Notes: generated by a model from the sequence alone, not told the origin. A DNA stretch of 64,000 nucleotides from Bradyrhizobium algeriense (GCF_036924595.1 NZ_JAZHRV010000001.1:6723501-6787500), one strand, 5' to 3'; counted from the first letter of the stretch, positions 16,395 through 26,992 are shown. Numbers and translations: made by a program.

Positions 16395-17242
16395 GCGATG
16401 GCCTTTCCACGATGAGACAGGTACATGCCGACGGCGTTGCCGCCGAACACCCGCGATTGCGCGGACGTGTCGAGTCCGACCATCAATTGCTCGGCAGTCG
16501 AGATCCAGCGGCCATAGTCCGCGGCGAGATTGACCACCGGCCAGTCGCTGCCCCAGATCAGCCGCTCGGCGCCGAAGCAGGTCAGGAGGTGTTCGGCATA
16601 GGGCCTCAGGTCGTCGACAGTCCAGTTGGCCGGCGCCTCGGTGACAAGGCCGGAGAGTTTGCAGGCGATCTTCGGGAATTGCGCGACGGCGGTGATGTCG
16701 CTCCGCCATGCTGCACCAGCGCCACCCCCGATAGCGGGCTTGGCCGCATGATCGATAACGACACGCAGCTGCGGGTGCCGTTCGAGCACGGGAATGAGCC
16801 GTAGCAAATGCCGGGGCTTGAGCAGCGCATCGAACACTAGTTGATGCGCGATCATGGCGTCGAACGCGGGCGCGAGCTGCGGGCGCGTGAGCCAATCATC
16901 GTCGGCTATGTCCTGCACCATCGGACGCAGACCGACGAGCAGCGGATCGGCGGCGAGTCTTGCGATCGTGGCATCGGCGTCGGGTGCGGTAAATTCGGTC
17001 CAGCCGACCACGCCGGCAACGAACGCGGTCTTGTGCGCAAGATCGAGCAGGAAGGTAGTCTCGGCATGCGTCGGTGCGGCCTGCACCAGTATGCTGGCTG
17101 CAATTCCATGCGCGGCGAGATGTGGCGCCAGATCCTCGGGATTGAAGTCGCGATAGATCGCGCCGAGCGCGGGCGTCAGCCACGCGTAGTCGCCGCGGGC
17201 CACGTGCCAGAAATGCTGATGCGCGTCGATCCGTGGTGTCAT
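16388..17242 (-). CDS. amidohydrolase, L-fuconolactonase type
   Basis: A 284-residue Amidohydrolase_2 enzyme beginning RIDAHQHFWHVARGDYAWL, the HxH-FW signature of L-fucono- and L-rhamnono-1,5-lactonases. The later metal residues are in LRVVIDHAAKPAIGGG and LIWGSDWPVVNLA. It would open the sugar lactone made by the adjacent aldo/keto reductase. The ATG at 17242 overlaps the reductase stop in ATGA, and the 3' end overlaps the mutarotase start. The substrate is taken as L-fucose or a close relative such as L-galactose, from gene company rather than from residues alone. Confidence 0.88.
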   Translation of the reverse strand: MTPRIDAHQHFWHVARGDYAWLTPALGAIYRDFNPEDLAPHLAAHGIAASILVQAAPTHAETTFLLDLAHKTAFVAGVVGWTEFTAPDADATIARLAADPLLVGLRPMVQDIADDDWLTRPQLAPAFDAMIAHQLVFDALLKPRHLLRLIPVLERHPQLRVVIDHAAKPAIGGGAGAAWRSDITAVAQFPKIACKLSGLVTEAPANWTVDDLRPYAEHLLTCFGAERLIWGSDWPVVNLAADYGRWISTAEQLMVGLDTSAQSRVFGGNAVGMYLSHRGKAIAC

Positions 17243-18288
17243 GGCGAAACCGGAACCGGAACGTGGGGCTCGAGCAATCCTTCCGCCTTGAGATCGGACC
17301 ACAAGCCGGACGGAATTTTGCGCGACAGCGAGGCGATATTCCGGCGCACTTCTTGGGCCGACGTCGCCCCCAACACGATGCTCGAGACAGCGGGATGGGC
17401 GAGCGGAAACTGCAGCGCCGCGTCGGCGAGCTTGGTGCCGTGCGCATGACATACCGCTTCGATCCGTTCGACGCGGGCCATGATCGCCGGCGGTGCCACG
17501 GCATAATTGTAGTGCGCCCCGGGGCGCGCGCCGGTTGCGAGAATGCCGGAATTGAACACGCCTCCGAGCAGCACGCCCAAGCCCTTGCGCTCGGCGGTGG
17601 GCAGGAAGCTCTGCAGCGCCGGCTGCTCCAGCAACGAATAGCGCCCCGCCAGCAGCATGACGTCGAAGTCGCCGGCCTCAGCGAAGCGCTCACACATCTC
17701 GGCTTCATTGACGCCGACGCCGATGGCCGAAATCACCTTCGCGCTGCGAAGCTGGTCGAGAGCGCGATAGGCTCCGTCCATGGCCTCCTTGAAACGCCGC
17801 TCGATCGCGGCCGCGCCGTGGGTCCAGACATCGACGTCATGAATGAGAAGAATGTCGATGCGGTCAAGGCCGAGCCGCAGCAGCGACTGCTCAAACGAAC
17901 GCATGGTTCCGTCATAGGAGTAATCGATCACCGCGGCGTGCGGCAGGCCGCCGACATATCCTGAACGATCGCCCTTCCCTTTCGACGGATCCATCCAGCG
18001 GCCTACTTTGGTGGACAGCACGAAGCCGCCGCGCGGGTGACTGCGCAACGCGGTGCCGCAACGGTGTTCGGCCAGGCCGTGGCCGTAGAGCGGGGCTGCA
18101 TCGAACAGGGTGATGCCGGAATCGATAGCCGTTGCCGCCGCGCCGATGGCCTCGCTCTCATCGAGACACGCATAGAGGTCGCCGATCGGGGCCGCGCCGA
18201 ACCCGATCGCGCTGACATTCAGCCCGGTGCGGCCAAGCGGCCGTATCGGCAAGCAGGTATTGCCAGTAGTAGCCGGTGTTACAGTCAA
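17239..18288 (-). CDS. aldo/keto reductase, L-fucose/D-threo-aldose dehydrogenase type
   Basis: A 349-residue AKR TIM-barrel. Residues for NAD(P) use and catalysis are recognisable: LGRTGLNVSAIGFGAAPIGD at the start, FDAAPLYGHGLAE (Asp and Tyr of the tetrad), FVLSTKVGR (Lys), IDILLIHDVD (His), and VSSIVLGATSAQEV near the end. Length and the GAAPIGDLY pattern match bacterial L-fucose or D-threo-aldose 1-dehydrogenases. Translation appears to start at TTG (18286-18288), which overlaps the amidase stop as TTGA, analogous to an ATGA junction, with GGGGAT upstream. It is part of the LacI-facing operon and provides the lactone for the lactonase. Confidence 0.88.
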   Translation of the reverse strand: MTVTPATTGNTCLPIRPLGRTGLNVSAIGFGAAPIGDLYACLDESEAIGAAATAIDSGITLFDAAPLYGHGLAEHRCGTALRSHPRGGFVLSTKVGRWMDPSKGKGDRSGYVGGLPHAAVIDYSYDGTMRSFEQSLLRLGLDRIDILLIHDVDVWTHGAAAIERRFKEAMDGAYRALDQLRSAKVISAIGVGVNEAEMCERFAEAGDFDVMLLAGRYSLLEQPALQSFLPTAERKGLGVLLGGVFNSGILATGARPGAHYNYAVAPPAIMARVERIEAVCHAHGTKLADAALQFPLAHPAVSSIVLGATSAQEVRRNIASLSRKIPSGLWSDLKAEGLLEPHVPVPVSP

Positions 18289-19727
18289 ATCCCCATCATC
18301 CCTGATTGTGTTCGCGTCGAGGATCGCGGATCGATCGGCACACGGGACAACCCGATTTCGCGCTCGATCCAGGCGGCAAGATGAAAGAGATCGGCCTCGC
18401 GACGCGGATGGGCGAGAATCTGGATGCCGATCGGAAGGCCGTCCTTGGAGAAGCCGACCGGAACTGAAATCGCCGGACAGCCGGTCAGCGACCAGATCGC
18501 CGTGATCGAGATCCAGTCGAGATAGGTCGACAGCTTGCGCCCCTCGAGCTCTGCCAGGAACAGGGTCTCGACCGGAAACGGCATGGCTTGGGTCGCGGGA
18601 CAGACCAGGAAGCGGTGCGTATCGAGAAAGTCGATGGTGCGGCGGAACAGCTCGGCGCGATAGCGCTCGGCAGCGGCAAGCGCGGCGCCGGCTTGATGCC
18701 GGCCGCGCTCAATATCCTCCATCACCGGCTTGGGAAACTGGCTGCGGTATTCCGCCATGAACGGATCCCATGCGGCGAGGAAGCTCGACCCGCGCAACGC
18801 CAGAAAAGCGTCCATGGCGCCCGCGACATCGGGCGAATCCGTTGCAACCGTGATGCCGGCGCGTTCGAACAGGCGCATCAGCTCGGCCATGGCGATGCGG
18901 ATATCATCGCCGATCGGCAGTTCGCCGAGATCGACCGACACCGCGAGCCGGTCCGGCTTATACGGCGATGCCGCCGCATCGAGAAATGGCGGCTCAGAGT
19001 TTGGCGAAGTCAGCGGATCGCCCGGATCGAAGCCGACCATGGCATCGAACATCAAGGCGAGATCGGCGACATCGCGGGCCATCGGGCCTTCGACCGCCAT
19101 GGTATCGAACGGATTGGCGAGACGCTTGCGCGGCACCCGGCCTGGCGTCGGGCGCAGCCCGGTGACATTGCAGAACGCCGCCGGAATCCGCAGGCTGCCG
19201 CCGAGATCATTGCCGTGCGCGAGCCACGTCTCGCCGGTGGCAAGGGCTACCGCCGCACCGCCGGATGATCCGCCGCACGTGAGACGGGTGTCGTAGGGAT
19301 TCCGTGTGGTGCCGTGCACAGCGTTGGTAGTCTGGGCGCCGCCGAGTTCCGACAGATTGGATTTGCCGAGCACGATAGCGCCGTTGGACTCGAGTATCGC
19401 GATGGTGCGATCCGAAACCTCGGCGATCCGCGTCCTGAAGATCGGCGTCCCGCCAGTGGTTCGGACGCCGCCGACGTCATTGTTGTCCTTGACGACGATC
19501 GGCAGTCCGCCCAGCAGTGTTTTTTGCCCTGCCTGACGCGCCCTGTCGGCGGCCTGCGCCTGCGCGCGGGCGCGCTCCAGGCATAGCGTGGGCAGCGCGT
19601 TGACCGCAGGCTCGACGGTGGCGATCCGCCGTGCCGCGGCGCTGACGAGTTCGACCGACGTCACCTCGCCGCTGGCGAGCAGCCGATGCGCGGCCAGCGC
19701 GCCGAGCTTGATGAGATCTTCAGACAT
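18285..19727 (-). CDS. amidase (amidase signature family)
   Basis: A 480-residue amidase-signature hydrolase. The Ser-cisSer-Lys triad is visible: Lys in LPIVVKDNNDVGG, the SSGG region LTCGGSSGGAAVALATGE, and the nucleophile region HGNDLGGSLRIPAAFCNVTG. Family length is normal. The ATG at 19727 is preferred over the one at 19733 because GAGG is six bases upstream. The gene overlaps the LacI stop by 8 bp. It cleaves a small amide. In this operon it may release a sugar acid or amine from an amide conjugate imported by the oligopeptide-type transporter, but that role is inference. Confidence 0.9.
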   Translation of the reverse strand: MSEDLIKLGALAAHRLLASGEVTSVELVSAAARRIATVEPAVNALPTLCLERARAQAQAADRARQAGQKTLLGGLPIVVKDNNDVGGVRTTGGTPIFRTRIAEVSDRTIAILESNGAIVLGKSNLSELGGAQTTNAVHGTTRNPYDTRLTCGGSSGGAAVALATGETWLAHGNDLGGSLRIPAAFCNVTGLRPTPGRVPRKRLANPFDTMAVEGPMARDVADLALMFDAMVGFDPGDPLTSPNSEPPFLDAAASPYKPDRLAVSVDLGELPIGDDIRIAMAELMRLFERAGITVATDSPDVAGAMDAFLALRGSSFLAAWDPFMAEYRSQFPKPVMEDIERGRHQAGAALAAAERYRAELFRRTIDFLDTHRFLVCPATQAMPFPVETLFLAELEGRKLSTYLDWISITAIWSLTGCPAISVPVGFSKDGLPIGIQILAHPRREADLFHLAAWIEREIGLSRVPIDPRSSTRTQSGMMGI

Positions 19728-20757
19728 CGGCATCCTCGGCGTTGGGCATTGACGCAGGAGCGGCGCAGGACTTTCGGACCATCAACCGCGGCTCCATCAC
19801 CGTGGTGGTTCCAGGGCCGAGACGAGTGCCGGCAATGCGATGGGCCAGCAGCTCGAGCGCGGTCTCGCCCATGGCGCGAACCGGTTGCGCGACCATGGTG
19901 AGACGCGGGGCGACGGCCTCCGCCCAGGGAAGATCGTCGATGCCGATAATCGAAAGATCGTCGGGACAACTGAGACCGAGTTCAGCGATGGCGCGCAGCA
20001 CGCCGATGGTCATCAGATTATTGGCCGTGAAGATCGCGGTTGGTCTTTGGTCGCTGCGCAACAGCTGAAGCGCGGCTTCATAAGCGGACTGCTCGCGAAA
20101 GCCGGCGTCCCTCACCAAGGCGGGGTCGAGCGCAAGGCCGGCCGCCAGCAGCGCTTCCCGGTAGCCCTGCAAACGATCGGCGGCGGTGCGGACCGTCTTC
20201 GGGCCATTGATCAGCGCGATGCGCCGATGGCCGCAGCCGATCGCATAGGACGTCGCCTCATAAGCGGCACGGTGATTGTTGAGCACTACGGCGTCATAGC
20301 CGAGCCCTTCCATGGCGCGGTCGATCAGCACGACCGGAATTTCGAGCGCGGCGAGCAAGGCCGCGCGATTCATTGATGCGGTTCCCGTCGGTGCAAGGAT
20401 GAGGCCGTCGATGCGCTGCGAGCGCAGCATCCGCAAATGGGTTTCCTCGCGTTCGGTGGTCTCGTTCGAATTGCAAAGGATGACGGAGAAGCCGCGCGCC
20501 GCGGCGGCGAGCTCAATGGCTTCGAACAGCTCGGAAAAAAACGGATTGGTAATGTCGCCGACGACTAGGCCCAGCAGCCCGCTGGATCGCTTGCGCAGGC
20601 TGCGCGCGGCCGCATGGGGTGCGTAGCCGAGCTTGTCGACCGCGGCCCGTACCCGCGCCAGGAGCTCGGGGCTAACCTTGTTCGGATTGTTGAGGACGTT
20701 GGAGACGGTGGTCACTGACACGTTTGCGAGCTGGGCAACGTCGCGGATAGTCGCCAT
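19720..20757 (-). CDS. LacI family transcriptional regulator
   Basis: A 345-residue LacI/GalR repressor. The N-terminal HTH is TIRDVAQLANVSVTTVSNVL, the hinge helix is SPELLARVRAAVDKLGYAP, and a periplasmic-binding-protein-like sugar domain follows (for example GLVVGDITNPFFSELFEAIE and PDDLSIIGIDDLPWAE). The ATG at 20757 with AAGGGG upstream gives the canonical start; the track upstream to 20793 is rejected. It is first in the minus-strand operon and faces the oligopeptide-type importer across a gap carrying two TTGAAACGATA motifs. It is probably a sugar- or sugar-derivative-responsive repressor of both transcripts. Confidence 0.93.
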   Translation of the reverse strand: MATIRDVAQLANVSVTTVSNVLNNPNKVSPELLARVRAAVDKLGYAPHAAARSLRKRSSGLLGLVVGDITNPFFSELFEAIELAAAARGFSVILCNSNETTEREETHLRMLRSQRIDGLILAPTGTASMNRAALLAALEIPVVLIDRAMEGLGYDAVVLNNHRAAYEATSYAIGCGHRRIALINGPKTVRTAADRLQGYREALLAAGLALDPALVRDAGFREQSAYEAALQLLRSDQRPTAIFTANNLMTIGVLRAIAELGLSCPDDLSIIGIDDLPWAEAVAPRLTMVAQPVRAMGETALELLAHRIAGTRLGPGTTTVMEPRLMVRKSCAAPASMPNAEDADV

Positions 20758-20767
20758 CGGCGCCCCT

Positions 20768-20879
20768 TTGAAACGATAAAATTCAAAGATCACATTCCTT
20801 CAAGAGACTCAATTCTGCAAGCAAAATATGCGCTTGATACCATTTCGGATTTGTGGAACATTAAATTGAAACGATACAA
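20768..20879. promoter_or_regulatory. two LacI-type operators in divergent gap
   Basis: TTGAAACGATAAAA at 20768-20781 and TTGAAACGATACAA at 20866-20879 share TTGAAACGATA. The second fits the LacI-family pseudo-palindrome TTGnAnCGnTnCAA with its central CG. One lies beside each divergent start, allowing a tetramer to loop the 98 bp between them. Binding is inferred. Confidence 0.65.
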
Positions 20880-20942
20880 TAAGGAAGAGGAGGAGGCATT
20901 GGCTCACAGCAGCCGCGCGGGTGCGATAGCGGTGGGGCGGCC

Positions 20943-21884
20943 ATGACCGGCTACGCGCTTCGCCGTGTGCTCTCCACCGTGCCGGTCTTTATCTTCGTGG
21001 CGCTGTTCGTATTTTTCCTGCTGCGCATTACACCCGGCGATCCCGCCATCATGATTGCCGGCGACCAGGCGACCTCGGCACAGATCGAAACCGTTCGCGA
21101 GCAGCTCGGGCTCAATCGGCCCATGGTCGACCAGTTGCTCGCATGGGCCGGCCAGTTGCTAAGGGGCGATCTCGGCCGCTCGGTGTTTTCCGATATCCCG
21201 GTCACTCGCCTGATCGGCCAACGGCTGGAGCCGACAGCGATGCTGGCGCTGGTTGCGATCGTGTTTGCAATCGCGATCGCGCTGCCGCTCGGCACGCTGG
21301 CTGCAGTGCGTGCCGGCGGTGTTGCCGATCGTGTCGTGATGGCCTTCGCGGTGCTCGGGTTTTCCTCGCCGGTGTTCGTGATCGCGTTTCTGCTGGTCTA
21401 CGTGTTCGCACTCAGTCTCGGCTGGTTTCCGACCCAGGGCTACGTGCCGCTATCGCAAGGCGCCCTTGCCTGCCTGCACAGCCTGATCCTCCCGGGTATC
21501 ACACTGGCGCTGCTGTATGCCTCGCTGCTGGCGCGAGTAACGCGCGCGAGCCTGCTCGAAGTGTTGTCGGAAGATTATATTCGCACTGCGAACGCCAAAG
21601 GGCTGACGCCGGCGCGCATCACCATCCGCCACGCGCTAAGCAATGCCGCGGTCCCGATCGTCACGGTGATCGGCATCGGGATGGCCGCGCTGCTCGGCGG
21701 CGTGGTCGTGACCGAAACCGTGTTCAATATTCCGGGACTTGGACGGCTCGCCACCGACGCCATTCAGCGCCGCGACTATCCGGTGGTTCAGGGTCTGATC
21801 TTGGTGTTCTCCTCGGTGTATGTCGTGATCAATCTCCTGGTCGATCTCAGCTACGTGCTGTTCGATCCGCGGGTCCGGTACTGA
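20943..21884 (+). CDS. ABC transporter permease, dipeptide/oligopeptide type (DppB-like)
   Basis: A 313-residue inner-membrane permease. An N-terminal helix (RVLSTVPVFIFVALFVFFLL) and the family RITPGDPA motif are followed by the EQLGLNRP segment. The EAA-type loop is YIRTANAKGLTPARITIRHA, and it ends VDLSYVLFDPRVRY, a standard DppB ending. It pairs with the next permease, whose ATG overlaps this stop (TGATG). It forms the channel of an importer of peptides or similar-sized solutes; family members also carry opines and oligosaccharides. It lies 185 bp from the divergent LacI gene. Confidence 0.95.
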   Translation: MTGYALRRVLSTVPVFIFVALFVFFLLRITPGDPAIMIAGDQATSAQIETVREQLGLNRPMVDQLLAWAGQLLRGDLGRSVFSDIPVTRLIGQRLEPTAMLALVAIVFAIAIALPLGTLAAVRAGGVADRVVMAFAVLGFSSPVFVIAFLLVYVFALSLGWFPTQGYVPLSQGALACLHSLILPGITLALLYASLLARVTRASLLEVLSEDYIRTANAKGLTPARITIRHALSNAAVPIVTVIGIGMAALLGGVVVTETVFNIPGLGRLATDAIQRRDYPVVQGLILVFSSVYVVINLLVDLSYVLFDPRVRY

Positions 21885-22777
21885 TGTCGATGGCAGGCAC
21901 CATGACCGATACGGCCGCCGCCGCGCGCAATCGCTCCAGTGTCGTTCGCAGGATCACATCGTTCCTCGCGAAACACCCGGTGATCCTGATCGGGGGCGCG
22001 GTGCTGCTGCTGTTCATCGTCACTGCACTGCTGGCGCCGTTGGTGCTGCCGGATCCAACGCGGCTCAATCCAGTGCAGCGTCTGCGCACGCCGAGCCTGC
22101 AGCACCTGTTCGGCACCGATCAATTCGGACGCTCGACGTTATCGCGGACGCTGAACGGCACGCGGATCTCGCTGACCGTCGGTATTCTCGTGGCAGTAGT
22201 GACGACTGCGGTCGGTCTTCTGTTCGGTCTGTTTGCGGGTTTTTTGCGTCGGATCGATAATGTCATCATGCGGTTGATGGACGGCATCATGGCGATCCCC
22301 GGCATTCTGCTGGCGATCGCTTTGATGTCATTGTTCGGCTCCAGCATCCAGAATGTGGTGGTAGCGATCAGCATCGCCGAAATCCCGCGCATGGCCCGCA
22401 TCGTGCGCAGCTCGGTGCTGGTGATTCGCGAGCAGCCCTATGTTGAAGCCGCCGTCACCAACGGGACCAAACTGTCCCGTCTGCTGTGGCGGCACGTGCT
22501 ACCCAATATCGCCGCGCCGGTCATCGTGCAGGCGACTTATGTATTCGCCTCCGCCATGATCGTCGAATCGGTGCTGTCGTTCCTCGGCGCCGGCACGCCG
22601 CCGACGATTCCGAGCTGGGGCAACATGCTGGCGGAGGGCCGTCAGTATCTGCAGCGTGGGCCGTGGATGATCGCATTCCCCGGCGCGTGTCTCGCGCTGC
22701 TGGTGCTCACCGTCAATGTGCTCGGCGATGCCTTGCGCGACGCGCTCGACCCGCGCCTGTCGCGGTCACGGCGCTAG
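21884..22777 (+). CDS. ABC transporter permease, dipeptide/oligopeptide type (DppC-like)
   Basis: A 297-residue permease of the DppC class. An N-terminal helix ([20 protein letters not shown]) precedes the family [20 protein letters not shown] motif; the EAA-like loop is [20 protein letters not shown]. It ends [13 protein letters not shown], typical for DppC. The start is the ATG at 21884 that overlaps the DppB stop; the longer frame beginning at 21143 is a shadow of the upstream gene. It is the second channel half for the ATPases that follow. Confidence 0.95.
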   Translation: MSMAGTMTDTAAAARNRSSVVRRITSFLAKHPVILIGGAVLLLFIVTALLAPLVLPDPTRLNPVQRLRTPSLQHLFGTDQFGRSTLSRTLNGTRISLTVGILVAVVTTAVGLLFGLFAGFLRRIDNVIMRLMDGIMAIPGILLAIALMSLFGSSIQNVVVAISIAEIPRMARIVRSSVLVIREQPYVEAAVTNGTKLSRLLWRHVLPNIAAPVIVQATYVFASAMIVESVLSFLGAGTPPTIPSWGNMLAEGRQYLQRGPWMIAFPGACLALLVLTVNVLGDALRDALDPRLSRSRR

Positions 22778-22780
22778 GGG

Positions 22781-23796
<1,016 letters not shown>

Positions 23797-23800
<4 letters not shown>

Positions 23801-24786
23801 CAGCTGTGCTCGAGGTCGATCGGCTGACAAAGCATTTTACATTTCGCCGCGGTCTGTTCGGCGGCGAAGGGGCGGTTCGCGCCGTCGATGGCGTCACGTT
23901 TTCGCTGGCGCAGGGCGAGACGCTGGCGCTGGTCGGCGAATCCGGCTGCGGCAAGTCCACGGTGGCGCGGCTGGTGCTTCGGCTGACCGATCCGACGTCG
24001 GGCACTATCCATTTGAGGGGTGAAGACGTCACGCATATGGCAGGCGAAAGCCTGCGCCGGGCTCGCCGCAACGTGCAACTGGTGTTTCAGGATCCGTTCG
24101 CCTCGCTCAACCCGCGCATGACCGCGCGCCAGATCGTCGCCGAGCCCCTGATCAACTTCGGTGCGGTCGATGATGCCGCGTTCAGCCGCCGGATCGAAAC
24201 GCTGTTCGATTGCGTCGGGCTGGCGCGACATCAATGGGACCGCTTCCCGCACGAATTTTCCGGCGGGCAGCGACAGCGCCTCGGCATCGCGCGCGCGCTG
24301 GCACTCAATCCTGCGGTGCTGGTCGCCGACGAGCCGGTCGCGGCGCTCGACGTGTCGATCCAGGCGCAGATCCTCAACCTGCTGGCCGACCTCAAGCGCG
24401 ACCTGGGGCTGGCCTACCTGTTCATCAGCCACGACCTGAGCGTCGTGGAATTCATCAGCACGACGGTTGCGGTGATGTATCTCGGCACCATCGTCGAAAT
24501 CGCCTCCCGCGATGCGTTCTTCAAAAATCCGCGGCATCCTTATGCACGGGCCCTGCTGGACTCCGTTCCGGTCACCCATCCGAGCCGGCGCGGCCGGCGC
24601 GCATTGCTGCAGGGTGAGATTCCGAGCGCCAGCGCGCTGCCGTCCGGGTGCCGGTTTCGAACGAGGTGTCCGATGGCGACGGCGATCTGTGCCGAGCGGC
24701 CGCCGCCGCTCGAGGAGAAAGCCGACGGTCATCGGGTGGCTTGCCACCATGTCGAACGACAGACATCCGCACTAGCCGATCAATGA
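23797..24786 (+). CDS. ABC transporter ATP-binding protein (DppF-like)
   Basis: A 329-residue ATPase partner of DppD. It shows Walker [11 protein letters not shown]-loop FQDPFASLNPRMTARQIV, signature FSGGQRQRL, Walker B VLVADEPVAALDVSIQAQ and H-loop FISHDLSVV. The C-terminus again has a CRFRTRCPMATAIC cysteine motif. The start ATG at 23797 overlaps the upstream stop as ATGA. A binding-protein gene follows 33 bp downstream, completing the importer. Confidence 0.95.
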
Positions 24787-24819
24787 AAATGACAAAGTCG
24801 TGTGAAGGGAGAAACCACA

Positions 24820-26370
24820 ATGAACAGAACTCTGGGAGTGATCGTCGCGGCGGCATTGGCCGTCACGGCCGTGCCGGCATGGGCACAAACCGTCCTGAAG
24901 GTGCGGCCCTTCGGTGATCTCAAGACCATCGATCCGATGGTGACGTCGGACTACATGGTCCGCAATCACGGCTACATGATCTACGACACGCTGTTTGCTC
25001 AGAACGAGAAGGGCACCATCAAGCCACAGATGGTGGAAAGCTTCGCTACCGCACCGGACGGTCTGACCTGGACGTTCGTGCTGCGCGACGATCTGAAATT
25101 TCATGACGGTGCAGCGGTCACCGCCGCCGACGTCGTCGCCTCACTCAAGCGCTGGGGCCAACTAGATGGCCTCGGCCAGCAACTGACGGCGCACACCGCC
25201 TCGCTGGAGGCCGTCGACGCCAGGACCGTCAAGCTCACGCTCAAAGATCGCTGGGGACTGGTGCTGGAAGCGCTCGGCAAGCCGAGTTCCATGGTGCCGT
25301 TCATCATGCCCGAGCGGATTGCTAAAACGCCGACGAACGAGGCGGTGAAGGATCCGATCGGATCCGGTCCGTTCATGATGAAACGTGACGAGTGGTCACC
25401 GGGTTCGAGGGTGGTCTATGTCAAGGCGCCGACCTACGTGCCGCGCCGGGAGCCGCCGAGCGGTCTGGCCGGCGGCAAGGTGGCGAATGTCGACCGCGTC
25501 GAATGGGTGATCATTCCTGACGCGCAGACCGCGCTCAATGCGCTGCAAGCCGGCGAAATCGACATCTTTGAAGAGATTCCTCCGGACATGATGACGCTAC
25601 TGAAAGGCAATGCCAAGGTGGGCATCGCCAAACTCGCCGCGCTGCAGGGCGTGATGCGGCTCAACCAGGCGATCCCGCCGTTCAACAATGCCAAACTGCG
25701 CCAGGCGATCCTCCATCTGGTGGATCAGGAGCAGACGCTGCGCGCCTATGTCGACGACGCCTCGCTCTATACCAGCTGCCCCTCGTTCTACATGTGCGAT
25801 TCGCCCTACTTCACCGACGCCGGCTGGCCGAAGCCGGATGCGGCCAAAGCGAAGCAACTGGTGAAGGAAAGCGGCTACGACGGGTCGCCGATCGTGCTGC
25901 TCGATGCCACCGAAACTGCGCTGCATCCGCAGACTCTCGTGGTGGCGCAGGCGATGCGTGATATCGGGCTGAACGTCGACTATCAAGCGATGGACTGGCC
26001 GACGCTGTCGACGCGGCGCGCCAACAAGAACCCGATCGCGCAAGGCGGCTGGTCCGCCTTCATGTCAGGGCCCGCGGCGCCGGACATGTTCGAGCCGGTC
26101 GGCCATTTGGCGCTGCGTTCGAACTGCGAAAAGGCCTGGTTCGGCTGGCCGTGCGACGAGGCCATCGAGAAGCTGCGGGCGGAATTCACGATGATTCCGG
26201 ATCTCGACGGCCGCAAGGCCAATGCGCGTGCGGTCCAACTGCGGGCCGTCGAGACCGTGCCCTATGTCCCGGTCGGACAGTTTTATCTGGTCCGCGGCTA
26301 CCGCAAGGATCTCACCGGATTGCTCAGTGCGGGCATCCCGGTCTACTGGAGCGTCGGCCGCGGCAGGTGA
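24820..26370 (+). CDS. ABC transporter substrate-binding protein, SBP_bac_5 family
   Basis: A 516-residue periplasmic protein with a leader (MNRTLGVIVAAALAVTAVPA, then WAQ) and the SBP_bac_5 pattern: FRDDLKFHDG-type segment (FVLRDDLKFHDGAAVTAADV), internal WVIIPDAQTALNALQAGEID, and a Cys-containing loop SLYTSCPSFYMCDSPYF. The ATG at 24820 is chosen for the GGGAGA upstream; the frame reaches back to a GTG at 24802. It is the last gene of the importer operon. The ligand could be a peptide, an amide-linked sugar or an oligosaccharide; the facing amidase and sugar-oxidation genes favour the latter two. Confidence 0.93.
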   Translation: MNRTLGVIVAAALAVTAVPAWAQTVLKVRPFGDLKTIDPMVTSDYMVRNHGYMIYDTLFAQNEKGTIKPQMVESFATAPDGLTWTFVLRDDLKFHDGAAVTAADVVASLKRWGQLDGLGQQLTAHTASLEAVDARTVKLTLKDRWGLVLEALGKPSSMVPFIMPERIAKTPTNEAVKDPIGSGPFMMKRDEWSPGSRVVYVKAPTYVPRREPPSGLAGGKVANVDRVEWVIIPDAQTALNALQAGEIDIFEEIPPDMMTLLKGNAKVGIAKLAALQGVMRLNQAIPPFNNAKLRQAILHLVDQEQTLRAYVDDASLYTSCPSFYMCDSPYFTDAGWPKPDAAKAKQLVKESGYDGSPIVLLDATETALHPQTLVVAQAMRDIGLNVDYQAMDWPTLSTRRANKNPIAQGGWSAFMSGPAAPDMFEPVGHLALRSNCEKAWFGWPCDEAIEKLRAEFTMIPDLDGRKANARAVQLRAVETVPYVPVGQFYLVRGYRKDLTGLLSAGIPVYWSVGRGR

Positions 26371-26588
26371 TCGGCGGCACATCGAAGGTGGCATCGCCGC
26401 TGCGTCGGGCAGGAGCCTGTGAACAAAGCTCCGGCCGTTTTGCCCCACCTCAGCGGTCATGACCAGTCAGAAGCGGACATTCTTTTATCGAACGTACTTG
26501 GAATTTTCGCCCGCGCATCAGGCGTGCCGCCACCAATGAATACTAAATGACCGGGCACGCGATGCAGACACGATATTATCATCCGGAT

Positions 26589-26617
26589 ACCGCCCCCGGA
26601 GCTTATCCGGGGTCGGT
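26589..26617 (+). terminator. strong hairpin downstream of importer operon
   Basis: CCCCGGA (26594-26600), loop GCTTA, TCCGGGG (26606-26612) forms a perfect 7-bp stem, extended by ACCG/CGGT outside one mismatch. No T-run follows, so it may be a factor-dependent terminator or a 3'-end stabiliser. It lies 219 bp after the binding-protein stop. Confidence 0.45.
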
Positions 26618-26626
26618 CTCGCTTGA

Positions 26627-26797
26627 AAACTCGCTACCACCTACGGATATCTCTTCGACCTCAGAGACAACGACAAGGAAGCCCTAAAGAGAATCGAAAG
26701 CCGCGTCATGAGCGGAGTGGACGAACCCAGCAAGAACGCGGCGCGTGTTGCATCGGTGTTGCATGAAGCAGGCGGTACGCTGCGTAACCCCTCGTAA
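26627..26797 (+). pseudogene. 55-codon start-less open frame, possible gene remnant
   Basis: From an in-frame TGA at 26624 to TAA at 26795, the frame reads LATTYGYLFDLRDNDKEALK, then a charged helix-like stretch ending TLRNPS. Composition looks protein-like but there is no start codon before an internal ATG at 26708. It is not recognised as any family. It sits in the 545-bp gene-free stretch next to tRNA-Arg, a common landing site for integrated DNA, so it may be debris of an excised element. The rest of 26371-26915 shows only the hairpin at 26589-26617. Confidence 0.3.
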
Positions 26798-26915
26798 CTA
26801 CACGGAGCCAGCGGAGCGTACGGAATCAGCGATGCAACGCGAATTTTCGATTAAGAACAAATTGAGGACCGACAAGAAGCCGTTGATTTTATTGCGTTAA
26901 GCGCAGCACCAGCGC

Positions 26916-26992
26916 TGGCGATCCCGGGAAGACTCGAACTTCCGACCTACGGTTTAGGAAACCGTCGCTCTATCCGGCTGAGCTACGGGACC
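26916..26992 (-). tRNA. tRNA-Arg, anticodon CCU
   Basis: A 77-nt cloverleaf on the minus strand. Acceptor stem GGTCCCG/CGGGATC, D arm GCTC...GAGC, anticodon stem ACGGT/ACCGT with loop TTCCTAA (anticodon CCT, reading AGG), T arm GGAAG/CTTCC with TTCGAGT, discriminator G and an encoded CCA at 26918-26916. All stems pair. Confidence 0.97.

Noticed and set aside
15951..16895. 314-codon minus frame as a single protein
   Set aside because: Only the last 147 codons match the RbsD/FucU family; the upstream part is an Arg-rich shadow of the lactonase gene.
21143..22777. 544-codon plus frame as one protein
   Set aside because: The first 247 codons are an out-of-frame shadow of the first permease; the real DppC-like start is the ATG at 21884.
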